Shown one piece after another: positions 47,679 to 63,060 of a DNA stretch of 64,000 bases. The position numbers and the translations under genes were made by a program. Location of the stretch: NCBI GenBank assembly GCA_034096865.1, contig JAWQFJ010017476.1:56001-120000 (forward strand), in the 5' to 3' direction. Under the pieces are notes generated by a model. It ran no database searches. It was not told the origin of the DNA and was given only the letters and a program-made list of their open reading frames with translations. The stretch comes from Theodoxus fluviatilis (lineage: Eukaryota > Mollusca > Gastropoda > Cycloneritida > Neritidae). How positions within the stretch are numbered: position 1 is the stretch's first letter; the number at the start of each line of letters is the position of its first letter.

Positions 47679-50600
47679 ACATTTTAAAGATTTCACTTTA
47701 TCAACACACAGTTTTTTATTTCCCAGTAAATTCATTATATTTTAAGGAGAAACATGGTAGTCAAATAGGCACAATTTTACCCTTTTCCTTTAATTAAAAA
47801 ACAGCATGAGTACATTTCAAGTTATAGTGCATTTTTGTGTGTTTTTAAAGCTAAAAAGAAACTGTTCAACATTCGATTATGAAAATTAAGTGTATGTAGG
47901 ATTCAGTTTTGCCAAACGTCAAAATGCACAAAATCCACCCTCTATCACCTTTGTCAGCCTCAACTGCGTTTTTTGCTGTGTGAGAGTTAAGACTCAGTTC
48001 GTGAAAGCGGGTCACATATAAGTTCCAACTACATGAAATAAAAATCACCTTCTAGGAGTGATTGAAAATTTGAAAAATCCCCATGGCTTCATCAGATCAC
48101 CTCATCTCAGCTGTTGAGCTTAGAATCAGCCAGCAACAAATTAGAAAAACCCAAGCAAAAAAAGGAATGCGAGACTTCTTTGCCACAAAACAAGGATTGC
48201 AGCACCATTTGAAAATGTTATGCTAATTTTCATGAAACCACAAAACTATAACTTTAAAGTGATGCTAGAATAATAAAAATTTGATAATTCTAAATAAAGT
48301 TGGATTGTTGGTGACTAACCCCCAAATCAGTTGTTTTAAGAAAATGGCCGTTGAAGTTGACAGAGGCAGTGAGTAAAAAAATCCTCAGCATGGTCTATAG
48401 AGTCATTTACAACATTAAATGATGGGTGGACAGATCAAGCCTAGAAAAGACTGACAATGTGGGAATTACATAATATGTACCAGTTCAGATGCCTCGGCAG
48501 ATCAATCCGCACAGAATCGGTGCTTTTCAAACAACAAGTGAAGGTGAGCACTTCTCTGACACTGAATCAGACTGCTTTCTGGCTGTAATCACCTCCACCA
48601 AGAACAAGAAGGTTATATTTTTACCCCAGTTCGTTCATTATACAGCAATATAACTCAAACAGTTCAAAACAGGTTCTGATTAAATTTGGCGCAAGGTTGT
48701 GGTTTCTCCCAAGGAACAATCCAGTAGAATTTGAAGGTTATCTATTCTCGTTTTGGAATTACAACTATAAGCAGAAATTGTATCTCCTAGTGGTCAGCCT
48801 AGCCTAGCACAGCACTGTAGTGGCAAGGTGGCCTATTTTTAGCATCACCCTAGCCCAGCACAAGATCGAGAGGGCAAGCCAGGGAGTTTGAATGTTGTCT
48901 GCTACAGTCACCACTTGCGATGTTAAGCTTGTTTGGTGGAGGTTGGCACTCTCCAGGTGCTCTCTAGTTGTGATTGAAACTCTTGGAGATGCAAGAAAAT
49001 GGTCCCAGAAGCCAGAAATGGCTAAAGCTCAATTTTGACCAAAATCACGTTAGAAACTTTACTTGCATTTTCTGTCATTTTGTTCCAGCAACCTAATGTA
49101 CCTTTTACTGGATCACATCACAATTCCAATGAATGGAATCCTCACATCTCCCATAAACTTGAAATTGACAATATTGATGCCCTTTCTGCACTCTATAAAT
49201 AATGTGCTGCCAGTGAGGTGAGAAATGAATCAGCTTGATTTTTCATATATTTCTAATTAAGCTGACAGGTTTGCTTGCATGAATATCACACTGCAAACTT
49301 ATTTGACCTCTACAGACATATAAAACCAAGCAGGGAAATAAAGTCATAAATGGTAACCTTGCACATATAGTTCAGCAAATGGTGCCTCATGTCATTTGTA
49401 ATACTCAGTGTTGGTATTCTTACATCATTTACACCATTACTGTAAGTTGCCTGTGAAAACATCTGCCTTCATATCCAGAGCTCAAAGCTGTTGTTACAAA
49501 CCAAACAGGCATCCTGCTAAAACCATGAGTTCAACATCAAGCCTCCATCGACTACAGTTCCAGCCACAGCCATTCCTCCACCACACCCCAGTAATGTGTG
49601 ACTGCATGAGAAATGAAGCTGAAGTACGAAACACTTTTAGAGAAAACACAGTCAAGTCATTGGTGCACTATGTTGCATATACATTTTCATGAGCTTTACA
49701 TTACTAACAAAATTAAGATTTCCTCTATTCACTTCGTTTTTATTTTTTAGATATGCCTGAAAGATTCAATGATATTGTGGTTGAAACATCACCTTTTGTC
49801 ATTTTTCATATTTAGCCTTGTTTTCTCATGCTTGGTCACATATATAGCTCAGCCCTGGTTTTTGCAGACCAACTTTACAAAATACCGTGCATTTCATCTC
49901 CAGGACACAGAGAGAAAGACTGACCTTCCCACTGTGATCCAAGTCCCGCTTTTTCTTTTTTAAACTGCTGCTGAGACTACATGTACTTTGTATGTTGGTA
50001 CTTGACATTCTGTCATTGGTATTCTCTGAGTGAGATGCACAAACATTAATAATCTTATTTCCTATACTTGTAGTTAAGCTTGTAACTTGTAATGTTGCAA
50101 ATGCATGTATATCTCTAATGTACACAAACTAAACGCCAAAGCAGGATATGATTCTCATTGAGCAGATACTATAACAGCCTTTCAAAAAAAAGTGTACTAG
50201 TATATCCATATGTGAGTGCATGTGTGTGTATGTGTCCTTGTATTGGTGCACAATGCTTACTTAAGCCAATATAACTGAGAATGTTACCAAAATCAAAAGA
50301 AGTCTTTGAAACAAAAATATATTAAAGCCCAAGAAACCGATTTCTGTTCTGATTTGAAAAATAATGCATATTTTTCAATTCACTGCATTAGTAACATAAT
50401 TTTCAATTACAGATTATCACAAAATGATTACATATTAATAATATGATCAGTCTACAGTGCTAAGTCAAGCTGTATGCAGTGTTTCATGCTGCACAAAGCT
50501 GGAAGCTACACAGAAATCCAAAGTGGACACCAATTAACATGCCCACATTGACGCTGGCAAACGATTTTCTGTATCATCTGATAACAGCAAGGCACAGTCC

Positions 50601-51276
50601 AGGGAAACAAGGCAATCATGATGGCATTTGGTTTTGTTCAATACAAACGCCAGTGTAGTTTGACAGAGGTATGAAGTGTCAAGGTTTCCATTTGAATGTA
50701 AACAGACTTCAGGAGAAATTCATGCAGGTCTGGACAGTCAAGTTTGGCTACACACCAAAACAGTACAAGCAATGGAGCCACTCTGGTAGCAAGAAGCACA
50801 TGTGCCATACTGTAGTAGGGGATCATTAGCCACCTTTTGAGCATGTCTCATTAACGCTAACCTGGCAGGAATACACTAGTTCTTCACAAAGCTTCCCTGT
50901 TAATAGTTATTAACTTGACACTGTTAACATGCAAACTGACTTGCCTGTACAGAAGAGAACTTTTCTAGGCCAAGATTATTCAAATTTTAAACTACTCTTA
51001 ATAGCTTATGTGATCTACATGTTGAAAATGAAATCTGTTAAATAACAGTAGAATTCTGAATTGAGCTTTCTGCTTCCCAGAGAAAAGTGTGAAATGACTC
51101 AACACATGCTGCATTGCAGGGGATCTCTCTGCAATATGGTAATTTATATTTCAACTGGCACAATCTATAGAAACATTATTTCAGTGTTCAAATAACTATT
51201 GTAATCGAATGATATTGTAAGTTATACATTCATGTTAAAAAAACTATTTTATGGATGCTAATAGGTTGTAGAAATT

Positions 51277-51462
51277 GCGCCCCATGTGAGTTGAGGGTCA
51301 GAATAGACCCTCTGTCACGTCTGTGTCTCCCTACACTATTGTAAGAGTTGAATAAATAGGACTTGATTTGCACTTGCTTGGAACGATTCTAATGCTTTTC
51401 GTACTTAATGGCCTTGAATAGTCTACATGGGCTGATAGGCCATGAAACTCCACCCATACAGA
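51277..51462 (+). mobile_element. SINE-like repeat, copy D
   Basis: It has GCGCCCCATGTGAGTTGAGG, TCAGAATAGACCC, TGTCTCCCTACAC, GGACTTGATTTGCAC and GGGCTGATAGGCCATGAAAC in the same order as the copies in TMEM209 introns. The CCATC tail is nearly absent. Confidence 0.6.
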
Positions 51463-51968
51463 AAATGGCCATGACAATGCCCCTTGTCAAGTAGTCACTG
51501 GTACGATTACATTTGTCCATAATTATGTGATGATGGTCTGAGCGGTTCAAAAGCACAATAAGGAATGGGGCTGAGTTGTTTCTCTGTAACTGCTGAATAG
51601 TGCAGACACATGAATACAATTTGCAGCTTTGGTCAACAACAGCTGCTGCTCAGATTTCCCTGCTAAAGTTTTCCTGCCAAGACTGCTTGGTGAATAACAC
51701 ATCTTCTCATCCCTATGTTATGAGCAATACAGTAATCTACAATTCTTGTCAGACTACTAGTCGGTCATACATGTATATATTAATACATGAGCACTATCAC
51801 CTACCTCCACTTTCATTTGCACAATTCTCCAATTCTTCTTGTTTTCTTGTCTAGGGCTATCGCAAGTGGAGGGGGGATAATTAATTCACTCACTCACTAT
51901 CTCACTGCTCGCATGACATGACAATGTCCGTTAAGGATTATCTTAAATAAAACTGAATCATGAATAAA

Positions 51969-52075
51969 GATCAAATTCAAGGCAACTGGATAACAATGTC
52001 GATCAATTCCGTCAGTCTAGATCAAATTCAAGGCAACTGGATAACAACGTCAATCAGTTCCGTCAGTCTACCCTC
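51969..52075 (+). repeat. 50-bp direct duplication
   Basis: GATCAAATTCAAGGCAACTG + GATAACAA(T/C)GTC(G/A)ATCA(A/G)TTCCGTCAGTCTA occurs twice in tandem. Confidence 0.9.
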
Positions 52076-52559
52076 TGACTGAAACGTAGAGGATTGCTTC
52101 CTCTGAGCCAACAACGAAATTGACTCCAAAGTTACTCATGAGTCTTTCAAGCTTCACTGATGAACTTTTGTCCAAAGAACGCTATCCATGCAGACCAACA
52201 CACACACTCAGCCAGCGGTCCGCATCGACTGAGGGAACATTCTCCACACGACGAAAAAAGGGCCTTCAGATCCAGATCCAGCAAGCTTTATCTTTCATTC
52301 AAGGAAGGATATTGTTCTTCATGCAGCAGTCCGATGGTCGGGGGAGATGATTTGGAGGATTTCTTTAACGTGTCCCACTGCAACACGGAGCGGCTTCCTA
52401 CTCACGTCTCTTCACGACCCTATGCTAGGAGCACACTAGTTTAACTTCCAAACGCTTCCGGCCAGCAAGCGTCATCCACAGTCCACATGTGATCACACTC
52501 AACCAATCAAATCATCAGGGAAGGCGTCCCTGCCTCATTAACGGCCTTAACCTGTTCCC

Positions 52560-52795
52560 GCCAAACCTGGCATTTCAAACAACACAGAAAATAGGTCACA
52601 GGGGTCGGACTGCAATTCCTGCCAAACCTGGCATTTCAAACAACACAGAAAATAGGCCACAGGGGTCGGGCTGCAATTCCCGCCAAACCTGGCATTTCAA
52701 ACAACACAGAAAATAGGTCACAGGGTTCCGGCTGCAATTCCCGCCAAACCTGGCATTTCAAACAACATAGAAAATAGGTCACAGGGTCGGACCGT
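52560..52795 (+). repeat. 61-bp tandem repeat, four copies
   Basis: Units of GCCAAACCTGGCATTTCAAA + CAACACAGAAAATAGGTCAC + AGGGGTCGG, intergenic. Confidence 0.93.
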
Positions 52796-53110
52796 AACAA
52801 GCACATATGAAAACCTGAACAAGGCACACCACAACGGCACATTCTTGATAAACAAGTATGATTTTTCACCAACAATATTTGGCATCTATTTCAAAATTAC
52901 AATGAAAGTAACTCAAGTTTCATATTGTACACCTACATTTCTGTGATATAAAATTCCTTATGCTAATATACACACACACACACACATGTACAGACACTCA
53001 CTGCACTATGCAGAAGTTGACAGATGTGCAGTTTCAGGGTTGAAATCAATACAAAACATTAATAACAGCTCTTCCACAACAAAATACCTATCCATTTTGC
53101 TGCTTCTTTT

Positions 53111-53116
53111 TTTAAT
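53111..53116 (-). terminator. Candidate variant polyadenylation signal, macro-domain gene
   Basis: TTTAAT on the plus strand is ATTAAA on the minus strand, about 140 bases after the TGA at 53254. It is a common variant hexamer. Confidence 0.3.
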
Positions 53117-53253
53117 AACAAGTACACCTATTAAATACCTGAAAGGAATATGAAGATGCTACAGAAGTTGCAAGATGATGAGAATGTGTACATGTCTATT
53201 ATGTGATGAATGAATACGTGAACATTATCTGACTTGGGTATGGTTCGATAGAT

Positions 53254-53691
53254 TCAGAGCCCACCTCCTGGCGCGTAGAACTGGGAGAAGTCCTGTGGAC
53301 TGCCAGACTGGACCTTCTTGATGGACTCCTCCATCACTTCCAGGGCAGCCAGCTCCTACACTTCTTTCAGAATTCAGGGTAGGGGTAGCCATGAGAGTGC
53401 CTGGAGAGAAAGAGTGGCATTCCAATCCATTTTTATTCCATGGATGCTAGAGTTTCAACGAGTTCAGTATGAGGGTTTATTCTAATGATCTTAACATATG
53501 TACCCATAATGCCAGAAAATCTAATCGCCAGATCCCCATTTACTGGCAAACAACTGTCTGAAAGAAACTATGGAAATGACTCTTTCATGAGAATCTACCA
53601 GTGCCAGCGTTGCACGACTTGGACCAGCTAAACAGAAAGCAACAATGCATATCTTGCAGTTTTTAAACTCTCTCTCACACACACACACACA

Positions 53692-53740
<49 letters not shown>

Positions 53741-55178
53741 TTGAGATACTGGTCTCATCATGAGCCACCGTAATGGAAACTTCATAATCACGAAACAAAA
53801 ATAGTTCCTGAGTAATATGACATGGTCTGTTTGCTAACAATATTAATATTTGACTCTTAGGGTAATAATGTGATCTAAATAAACGTGAAAGTTCTAAACA
53901 ATGCACAACAGTTCAGATTTCAGGACAAGAAGGAAAAAAAGGAACATGTCTGATTCCTAGGCTAAACTGTTTCCAACAAAACTATTTATTAATCCTTCAT
54001 GCCCAGTTGATATTTCAGGTTGGTTGCGGACTGTACTACACTACTATACAAGAAATGGCAAGGTTTGAAGTTTTGACAAAGGTGTCCATCAACTGACTAC
54101 TGTAGAAAAAAAACACTGGCCAGACGATTGTAAACCCATGCAGACATGCTTGCTGTTGATCTTCCTTCTGACATGAGTGTTACCTTTGTCTATATGTGAC
54201 AGGATGTCAATCCACAACAAATTACCTGGTCCTCTGCTGGCCTTGAGCAATCCTATTCTTCAGGGCCTGCAGGAGAGCTTGGGGCATGTCATCCTTCACG
54301 TCAACAAAGTGTACGGTCTTCAGTTTTTTGTTGGCTTGCATGTCAAATTCAAAGAGAGCTTTGCAGTACATCTTGGTGCACTCATCTTTTGGCATCCCAA
54401 ATATGCCTGCAAAAGAGAAGACAATGATGCATCAGAAAAGGAATATTTTAATGGAGTAGGCAGCAAATATATAACTCCTGCAACACAGAGAAATGTCAAC
54501 ATTAATATTTCTTCAAATCATGCAGTTCTGAATTTTTAAACATTTAAAAACTAACATAAATTCTACGTTATCATAACGGAAGCCATAAAAAGTTCAAACC
54601 TATCCATTGTCCGACCAGTCAGATATAAAGTGTAAATACATTAGACAGAATCTAGACCAGCAGGTGGGTAAATATCAGCTCGCATGAATGTTCACCTAGA
54701 TTTAGTTTTCCTTCAGGCTTCCTCTGCCATGACTGAGAGGGTTTTTTGTACCAAGGCTACACAATTTTGAGATTGATGATACAAGATACAAGATACTTTA
54801 TTGTCCTCATTGATCACAAGGAAATTCGTTTTGTCGGTGGCAAAAACATAATACATACATACAAAAACAAAAACAGTTCAACATTAATTAACTCAATCAT
54901 ATCATTCAAGTTATGGAGTCCATCAGAGGCAATTCAATTTAATAGAGAAACATTTTACACCAAAACAAGTAATCACAGAAGGAACAAAGACACAAGCATG
55001 CACATCAAACAATCATCGTCACGCAATAACACATACCCGATCTTCATCCATAACACATGTACAAGAACACACCCCCCCCCCCCCCCCATCATGTTCATCA
55101 TCCTGCATGCACATCAACAACCACACTCGCACAGCACACATAACACATACACGATCATCAACGCATAACGCATGCACC

Positions 55179-55209
<31 letters not shown>

Positions 55210-56502
55210 ACTCTCACATGTTACTCCTTGTTGTTACAGACATAGTTCACACCATTCATAGTCCTTTCTGTCACAGTTCACAGCACTACAAGTCCTCGTA
55301 GTCCCAGTTCACTTTACTCCAATCTCTCCGTCATATGTCACACCAATCCTGGTCACATAGTCACAACTCTCATCACTCATCCTCACAGTCACAGTTCACA
55401 TCACCCACTCTTCAGTCACAGTTCGCGTCACTCCTGATGGTCAATTTGTTAATCAAAGTGACCAAAATACCTCACTAAGTAAAACTTCTAGTTGGCCAAG
55501 CCTTTGGCCAGATGTTACTTCCTACTTCTAAATATAGAAAGGATGCCCATCTGGCCATGGTATCTAGATGTCATGCTATAAGGTGTAACCACTGGTAATC
55601 ACAATGGGTGCTTGTTTTAGCACGTGTGTCATTTAATTTGTACTCGTTTTAATGCACACTTCAACTTATTTTATAGAAAACTAGCTACACACGCTGCACA
55701 GGAGTATTATTTTAAAAATCCCAGGGAAGGCTTGACCAGTCCAATTAAGAAGTGATTTGAAGAGCAGCTGTAGGACCCTTCCAGACTGGCAGAAGAGAGC
55801 CGCGTAGTGACCTGGTGATTCAGGATGGGCACTTCACTCACAGGATACACACAGTGCACATGATAGAGAGAGGAGGAAAGCAAATATACTTTGTAATGGG
55901 CGCATCCTATCACAATTGAAAAGAGGGGTAGAGAGGAGTATGGAAGAAGACTACACCCGTGCAAAGAAGATATCAGAAGGGTTTTTTAGTTTACTATAGC
56001 ATTCGCCCACCATACCCATGCAAAGACTTCAGGAGTTTGGAAAAAGATGACCGAATGTACAAAGTGAAATAATATAAGTAAAGGAAAGGAGGGAGGAGTA
56101 GGGAAAAAGATTATAACGGAGTTTGCCCGCTACTTTTTCATTCCCCCACCTTCTTCCTCTATCATTCCACCTCCTTCCCCCACCCCTCCTCCTCCTCTCC
56201 TACTCCCTCCTCCTTCACCCTCTTTCCCCCCTCCCTCCTCCCCTCCCCCCCTTCTCCTCCCTCCCTCCTTCTCTTTCTTCCTCTTCCTCCTCTTCCCTCC
56301 CTCCTCCTTCTCATCCCTCCCTCCTCATAGCTGTCCTATTTAGGGGATGTCCAAGTTATCTAACCTATTGTTGTTATGCTGTTTTGTTCACAGGACATTG
56401 ACGGGTGCCCCTTCCACCCATAATTACTCACCCCTATTAGCTAGGGAAATGACTATTGCTTTGGTGCCCTTCTTGCCAGAGAGGTTGATGGTGAGGATAT
56501 CC
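53254..56502 (-). CDS. Macro-domain protein, C-terminal exons only
   Basis: Four minus-strand exons join in phase: about 56502-56432 (5' edge uncertain), 54406-54226, 53826-53739 and 53355-53254 (TGA). The joined product includes GTKAIVISLANRGIFGMPKD followed by a helix, ALFEFD and LKTVHFVDVKDDMPQALLQ. This is the pattern of the second half of a macro domain: strand, SSGIFG-like phosphate-binding loop, helix, last strand and helix. After the domain comes FRDYEVSITVAHDETSISK and a short tail ending QDFSQFYAPGGGL, which I do not recognise. Macro domains bind or hydrolyse ADP-ribose; nothing here shows catalysis. The upstream half of the domain is not visible. The sequence just 5' is a C-run and a CT minisatellite, so the gene may continue through that repeat or may be truncated. 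The acceptor proposed at 56502 has a poor pyrimidine tract. PARP14-like, MACROD and GDAP2 families were considered, but the tail does not decide between them. Confidence 0.62.
53678..53738. repeat. (CA)n microsatellite at a splice donor
   Basis: On the minus strand the exon ending ATCTCAAAG at 53739 is followed directly by GTGTGTGTG, so the donor GT is the first unit of the repeat. Confidence 0.93.
54776..55440. repeat. Retroelement-like dispersed sequence with C-runs
   Basis: ATACAAGATACTTTATTGTC and AAGGAAATTCGTTTTGTCGG resemble a terminal segment common in non-LTR elements or SINEs. It is followed by CA-rich sequence with C-runs at about 55070-55087 and 55178-55194, and TCACAGTTCACA repeats to 55430. 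Intron of the macro-domain gene. Confidence 0.4.
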
Positions 56503-56599
56503 CTTCCCCACCCACACTTAACGCCATCGCCTCCTCCTCACTCACTGGCCTTCGAAAATTTAGTGAGACTGAGACCTACCCCCCTCCCCCCCCCCCCCC

Positions 56600-59031
56600 C
56601 CCCCCCCTCTCTCTCTCTCTCAGAGTGACTGATCCATGCTGCTACCTCCTCTTCCCTCTTCCTTCCTGTCACTTTCTTCTCCTCCCCTTTCTCCTCCCCC
56701 TTCTCCCTCCTCTTCCTCCTCCTCAGATGATAACAACCATGTCAGCTACATCCTCCTCCTCCCACCTCCTCCTCGTGCTCCTTCTACTCCATTCCTCCTC
56801 CTCCCTTCACTCCTCCTCCTTCCTTCACTCCTCCTTCCTTCACTCCTCCTTCCTTCACTCCTTCCTTCACTCCTCCTCCTCCTCCTCCTTTCACTCCTCC
56901 TTCCTTCACTCCTCCTTCCTTCACTCCTTCCTTCACTCCTCCTTCCTTCACTCATCCTCCTTCCTTCACTCATCCTCCTTCTCCTCCTTTCACTCCTCCT
57001 CCTCCTCCTCCCTTCACTCCTCCTTCCTTCACTCCTCCTTCCTTCACTCCTCCTTCCTTCACTCCTTCCATCACTCCTCCTTCCTTCACTCCTCCTTCCT
57101 TCACTCCTCCTCCTCCTCCTTCCTTCACTCCTCCTTCCTTCACTCCTCCTTCCTTCACTCCTCCTCCTTCCTTCACTCCTCCTTCCTTCACTCCTCCTTC
57201 CTTCACTCCTCCTCCTCCTTTCACTCCTCCTCCTTCCTTCACTCCTCCTTCCTTCACTCATCCTTCCTTCACTCCTCCTCCTTCCTTCACTCCTCCTCCT
57301 TCCTTCACTCCTCCTCCTTCCTTCACTCCTCCTCCTTCCTTCACTCCTCCTTCCTTCACTCATCCTCCTTCCTTCACTCCTCCTTCCTTCACTCCTCCTT
57401 CCTTCACTCCTCCTTCCTTCACTCATCCTCCTTCCTTCACTCCTGCTCCTCCTCCTTCCTTCACTCCTCCTTCCTTTACTCCTCCTTCCTTCACTCCTCC
57501 TTCCTTCACTCCTCCTTCCTTCACTCCTCCTTCCTTCACTCCTCCTTCCTTCACTCCTCCTTCCTTCACTCATGCTCCTTCCTTCACTCCTGCTCCTCCT
57601 CCTTCCTTCACTCCTCCTTCCTTTACTCCTCCTTCCTTCACTCCTCCTTCCTTCACTCCTCCTTCATTCACTCCTCCTTCATTCACTCCTCCTTCATTCA
57701 CTCCTCCTCCTCCTTCACTCCTCCTCCTTCCTTCACTCCTCCTCCTTCCTTCACTCCTCCTTCCTTCACTCCTCCTTCCTTCACTCCTCCTTCCTTCACT
57801 CATCCTCCTTCCTTCACTCCTCCTTCCTTCACTCCTCCTTCCTTCACTCCTCCTTCCTTCACTCCTCCTCCTTCCTTCACTCCTCCTCCTTCCTTCACTC
57901 CTCCTCCTTCCTCCTCCTTCCTTCACTCCTCCTTCCTTCACTCATCCTCCTTCCTTCACTCCTCCTCCTTCCTTCACTCCTCCTTCCTTCACTCCTCCTT
58001 CCTTCACTCCTCCTTCCTTCACTCCTCCTTCCTTCACTCCTCCTTCCTTCACTCCTCCTTCCTTCACTCCTCCTTCCTTCACTCCTCCTTCCTTCACTCC
58101 TCCTCCTCCTCCTTCCTTCACTCCTCCTTCCTTCACTCCTCCTCCTTCCTTCACTCCTCCTCCTTCCTTCACTCCTCCTCCTTCATCTCCTTCACTCTCT
58201 CCTTCCTTCACTCCTTCCTTCACTCTCTCCTCCTCCTTCGTCACTCTCTCCTTCTCCTTCCTTCACTCTCTCCTCCTCCTCCTCCTTCCTTCACTCCTCC
58301 TCCTTCCTTCACTCCTCCGTCACTTCTCCTCCTTTCACTCCCCTCCTTCCTTCACTCATCCTCCTCCTTCCTTCACTCATCCTCCTCCTTCCTTCACTCC
58401 TCCTTCCTTCACTCATCCTCCTTCCTTCACTCCTCCTCCTCCTTCCTTCACTCCTCCTCCTTCCTTCACTCATCCTCCTTCCTTCACTCCACCTCCTTTC
58501 ACTCATCCTCCTTCCTTCACTCATCCTCCTTTCACTCATCCTCCTTCCTTCACTCCTCCTCCTTTCACTCATCCTCCTTCCTTCACTCCTCCTCCTCCTT
58601 CCTTCACTCCTCTTCCTCCTCCTTTCACTCCTCTTCCTCCTCCCTTCACTCCTCTTCCTCCTCCTCAGATGACAACAACCATGTCAGCTACATCCTCCTC
58701 CTCACACCTCCTCCTCGTGCTCCTTCTACTGCATTCCTCCTCCTCCCTTCACTCCTCCTCCTTCCTTCACTCCTCCTTCCTTCACTCCTCCTTCCTTCAC
58801 TCCTCCTTCCTTCACTCCTCCTTCCTTCACTCCTCCTCCTCCCTTCACTCCTCCTCCTTCCTTCACTCCTCCTTTCTTCACTCCTCCTCCTCCTCCTCCT
58901 TTCACTCCTCCTCCTTCCTTCACTTCTCCTTCCTTCACTCCTCCTTCCTTCACTCATCCTCCTTCCTTCACTCCTCCTCCTTCTCCTCCTTTCACTCCTC
59001 CTCCTCCTCCTTCCTTCACTCCTCCTTCCTA
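56600..59031. repeat. 2.4-kb CT-rich higher-order minisatellite
   Basis: After a C-run and CT run (56580-56622), 15- and 18-base units of CTCCTTCCTTCACTC and CTCCTCCTTCCTTCACTC fill most of the region. A roughly 80-base unique block (CAGATGA(T/C)AACAACCATG ... CGTGCTCCTTCTACT) begins the array at about 56725 and recurs at about 58665. The repeat is thus itself partly duplicated. Units are multiples of three without stops, so several frames stay open for hundreds of codons on both strands. Confidence 0.94.
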
Positions 59032-59171
59032 AGAATCAGCTCGCATGGTGCAATCTGTGCAGTTTATCTCCGGATATGAATCCATGAAATTTGGATCTGC
59101 GGCTTTCACTGGATGAATAATGAAACCATCAAAGAGACGACATCAAGAGTTACTTCGCTTTGTCTTTTCAG

Positions 59172-62191
<3,020 letters not shown>

Positions 62192-62308
62192 GTGAGTATC
62201 AGAAGGTTTGCTTCTAACTTCTGTGTCCATGACTTTCCGAATGTTTATCTCCAGAAGGGATTTCATCCGTCTCCTATGTAAGTCTCATTTTCTGTTGACC
62301 AAGGTACA

Positions 62309-63060
62309 CTGACACCTCAGAATTACGACCACCTGAGTGGGACTTCCTCACTGGGGTCGTTATTCTGAAACTCGACCCTCTGGTCCAAAGGTCTCGACAT
62401 TGTGTTCGTTATAGTGAAGAACATGGATTTTACTTACTTTTCCGTTAACTGCAGTAAGTACCAGAATTGAAAATGTCACTCGAGCCTTGCGCTTGAGAAT
62501 GCACTGCACTTGTGTCTTGCCAATGTCAAACTTCGGCAAGATGTCTCTGGCCGCGACCAGCACTGGCCTTGGTAAGTTTAACCTTCTGCTGCAGTGACAG
62601 TTCGCGGCGCCTGCTCGCTGCCATTTGCAAAATAGTGTGCAGTGCAGTTTACTGAACTGGTCCAGTCCACAAATAGCAAGTTGAATCCTACCTACAGTGA
62701 TAAACGTAGTAATTCTGTGAACAGTACTTGAACAAACATGAATACGGTTATAGCAAAATATTGATTTTAATTCATAACTTGGAGTTGCAGTTCTCGAGGA
62801 AAAGTGATAAACATGAACATAATTATTAAAGCATTTATTGTTTTAAAAATTCCATTGATCAGTGCTCGCATCAAGCCTGCACTGTAGACGCCATTGTCGT
62901 TTCTGAGTTCGGTCTTCCAACCATGGAAACCTTTAAGACACTCTGCAGGGCGTAACGCCTGCAAACTGTCAAGAATATTCACTCGTCATAATCACTGGTC
63001 GTAATTGTGAGGCTATGATTGTTTTTTAAACGAATGGAGGTGGTCGTAATTCTGAGACTT
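62309..63060. mobile_element. TIR element with pogo/Tigger-like helix-turn-helix remnant
   Basis: A perfect 19-base inverted match, CTCAGAATTACGACCACCT (62316) and AGGTGGTCGTAATTCTGAG (63038-63056), brackets about 740 bases. On the minus strand near 62440-62560 one frame reads ARDILPKFDIGKTQVQCIL + KRKARV, the pattern of CENP-B-type DNA-binding domains of pogo/Tigger transposases. No catalytic domain remains. Exact ends and the target duplication are unclear. Confidence 0.65.

Larger units (their letters stand above)
47679..53253. other. Gene-poor interval between PRMT6 and the macro-domain gene
   Basis: No exon with family resemblance was seen on either strand. It contains a SINE-like copy (51277), a 50-bp duplication (51969-52075) and a 61-bp tandem repeat (52560). 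The rest is A/T-rich sequence without recognisable features. Confidence 0.5.

Noticed and set aside
53254..54406. Direct join of the minus-strand exon at 54226 to the last exon at 53355
   Set aside because: Phases clash; inserting exon 53826-53739 restores the frame on both sides.
56625..59087. 820-codon open frame of Phe-Leu-His-Ser repeats
   Set aside because: It follows from 15/18-base stop-free units; other frames on both strands are equally open, so it is not evidence of a gene.
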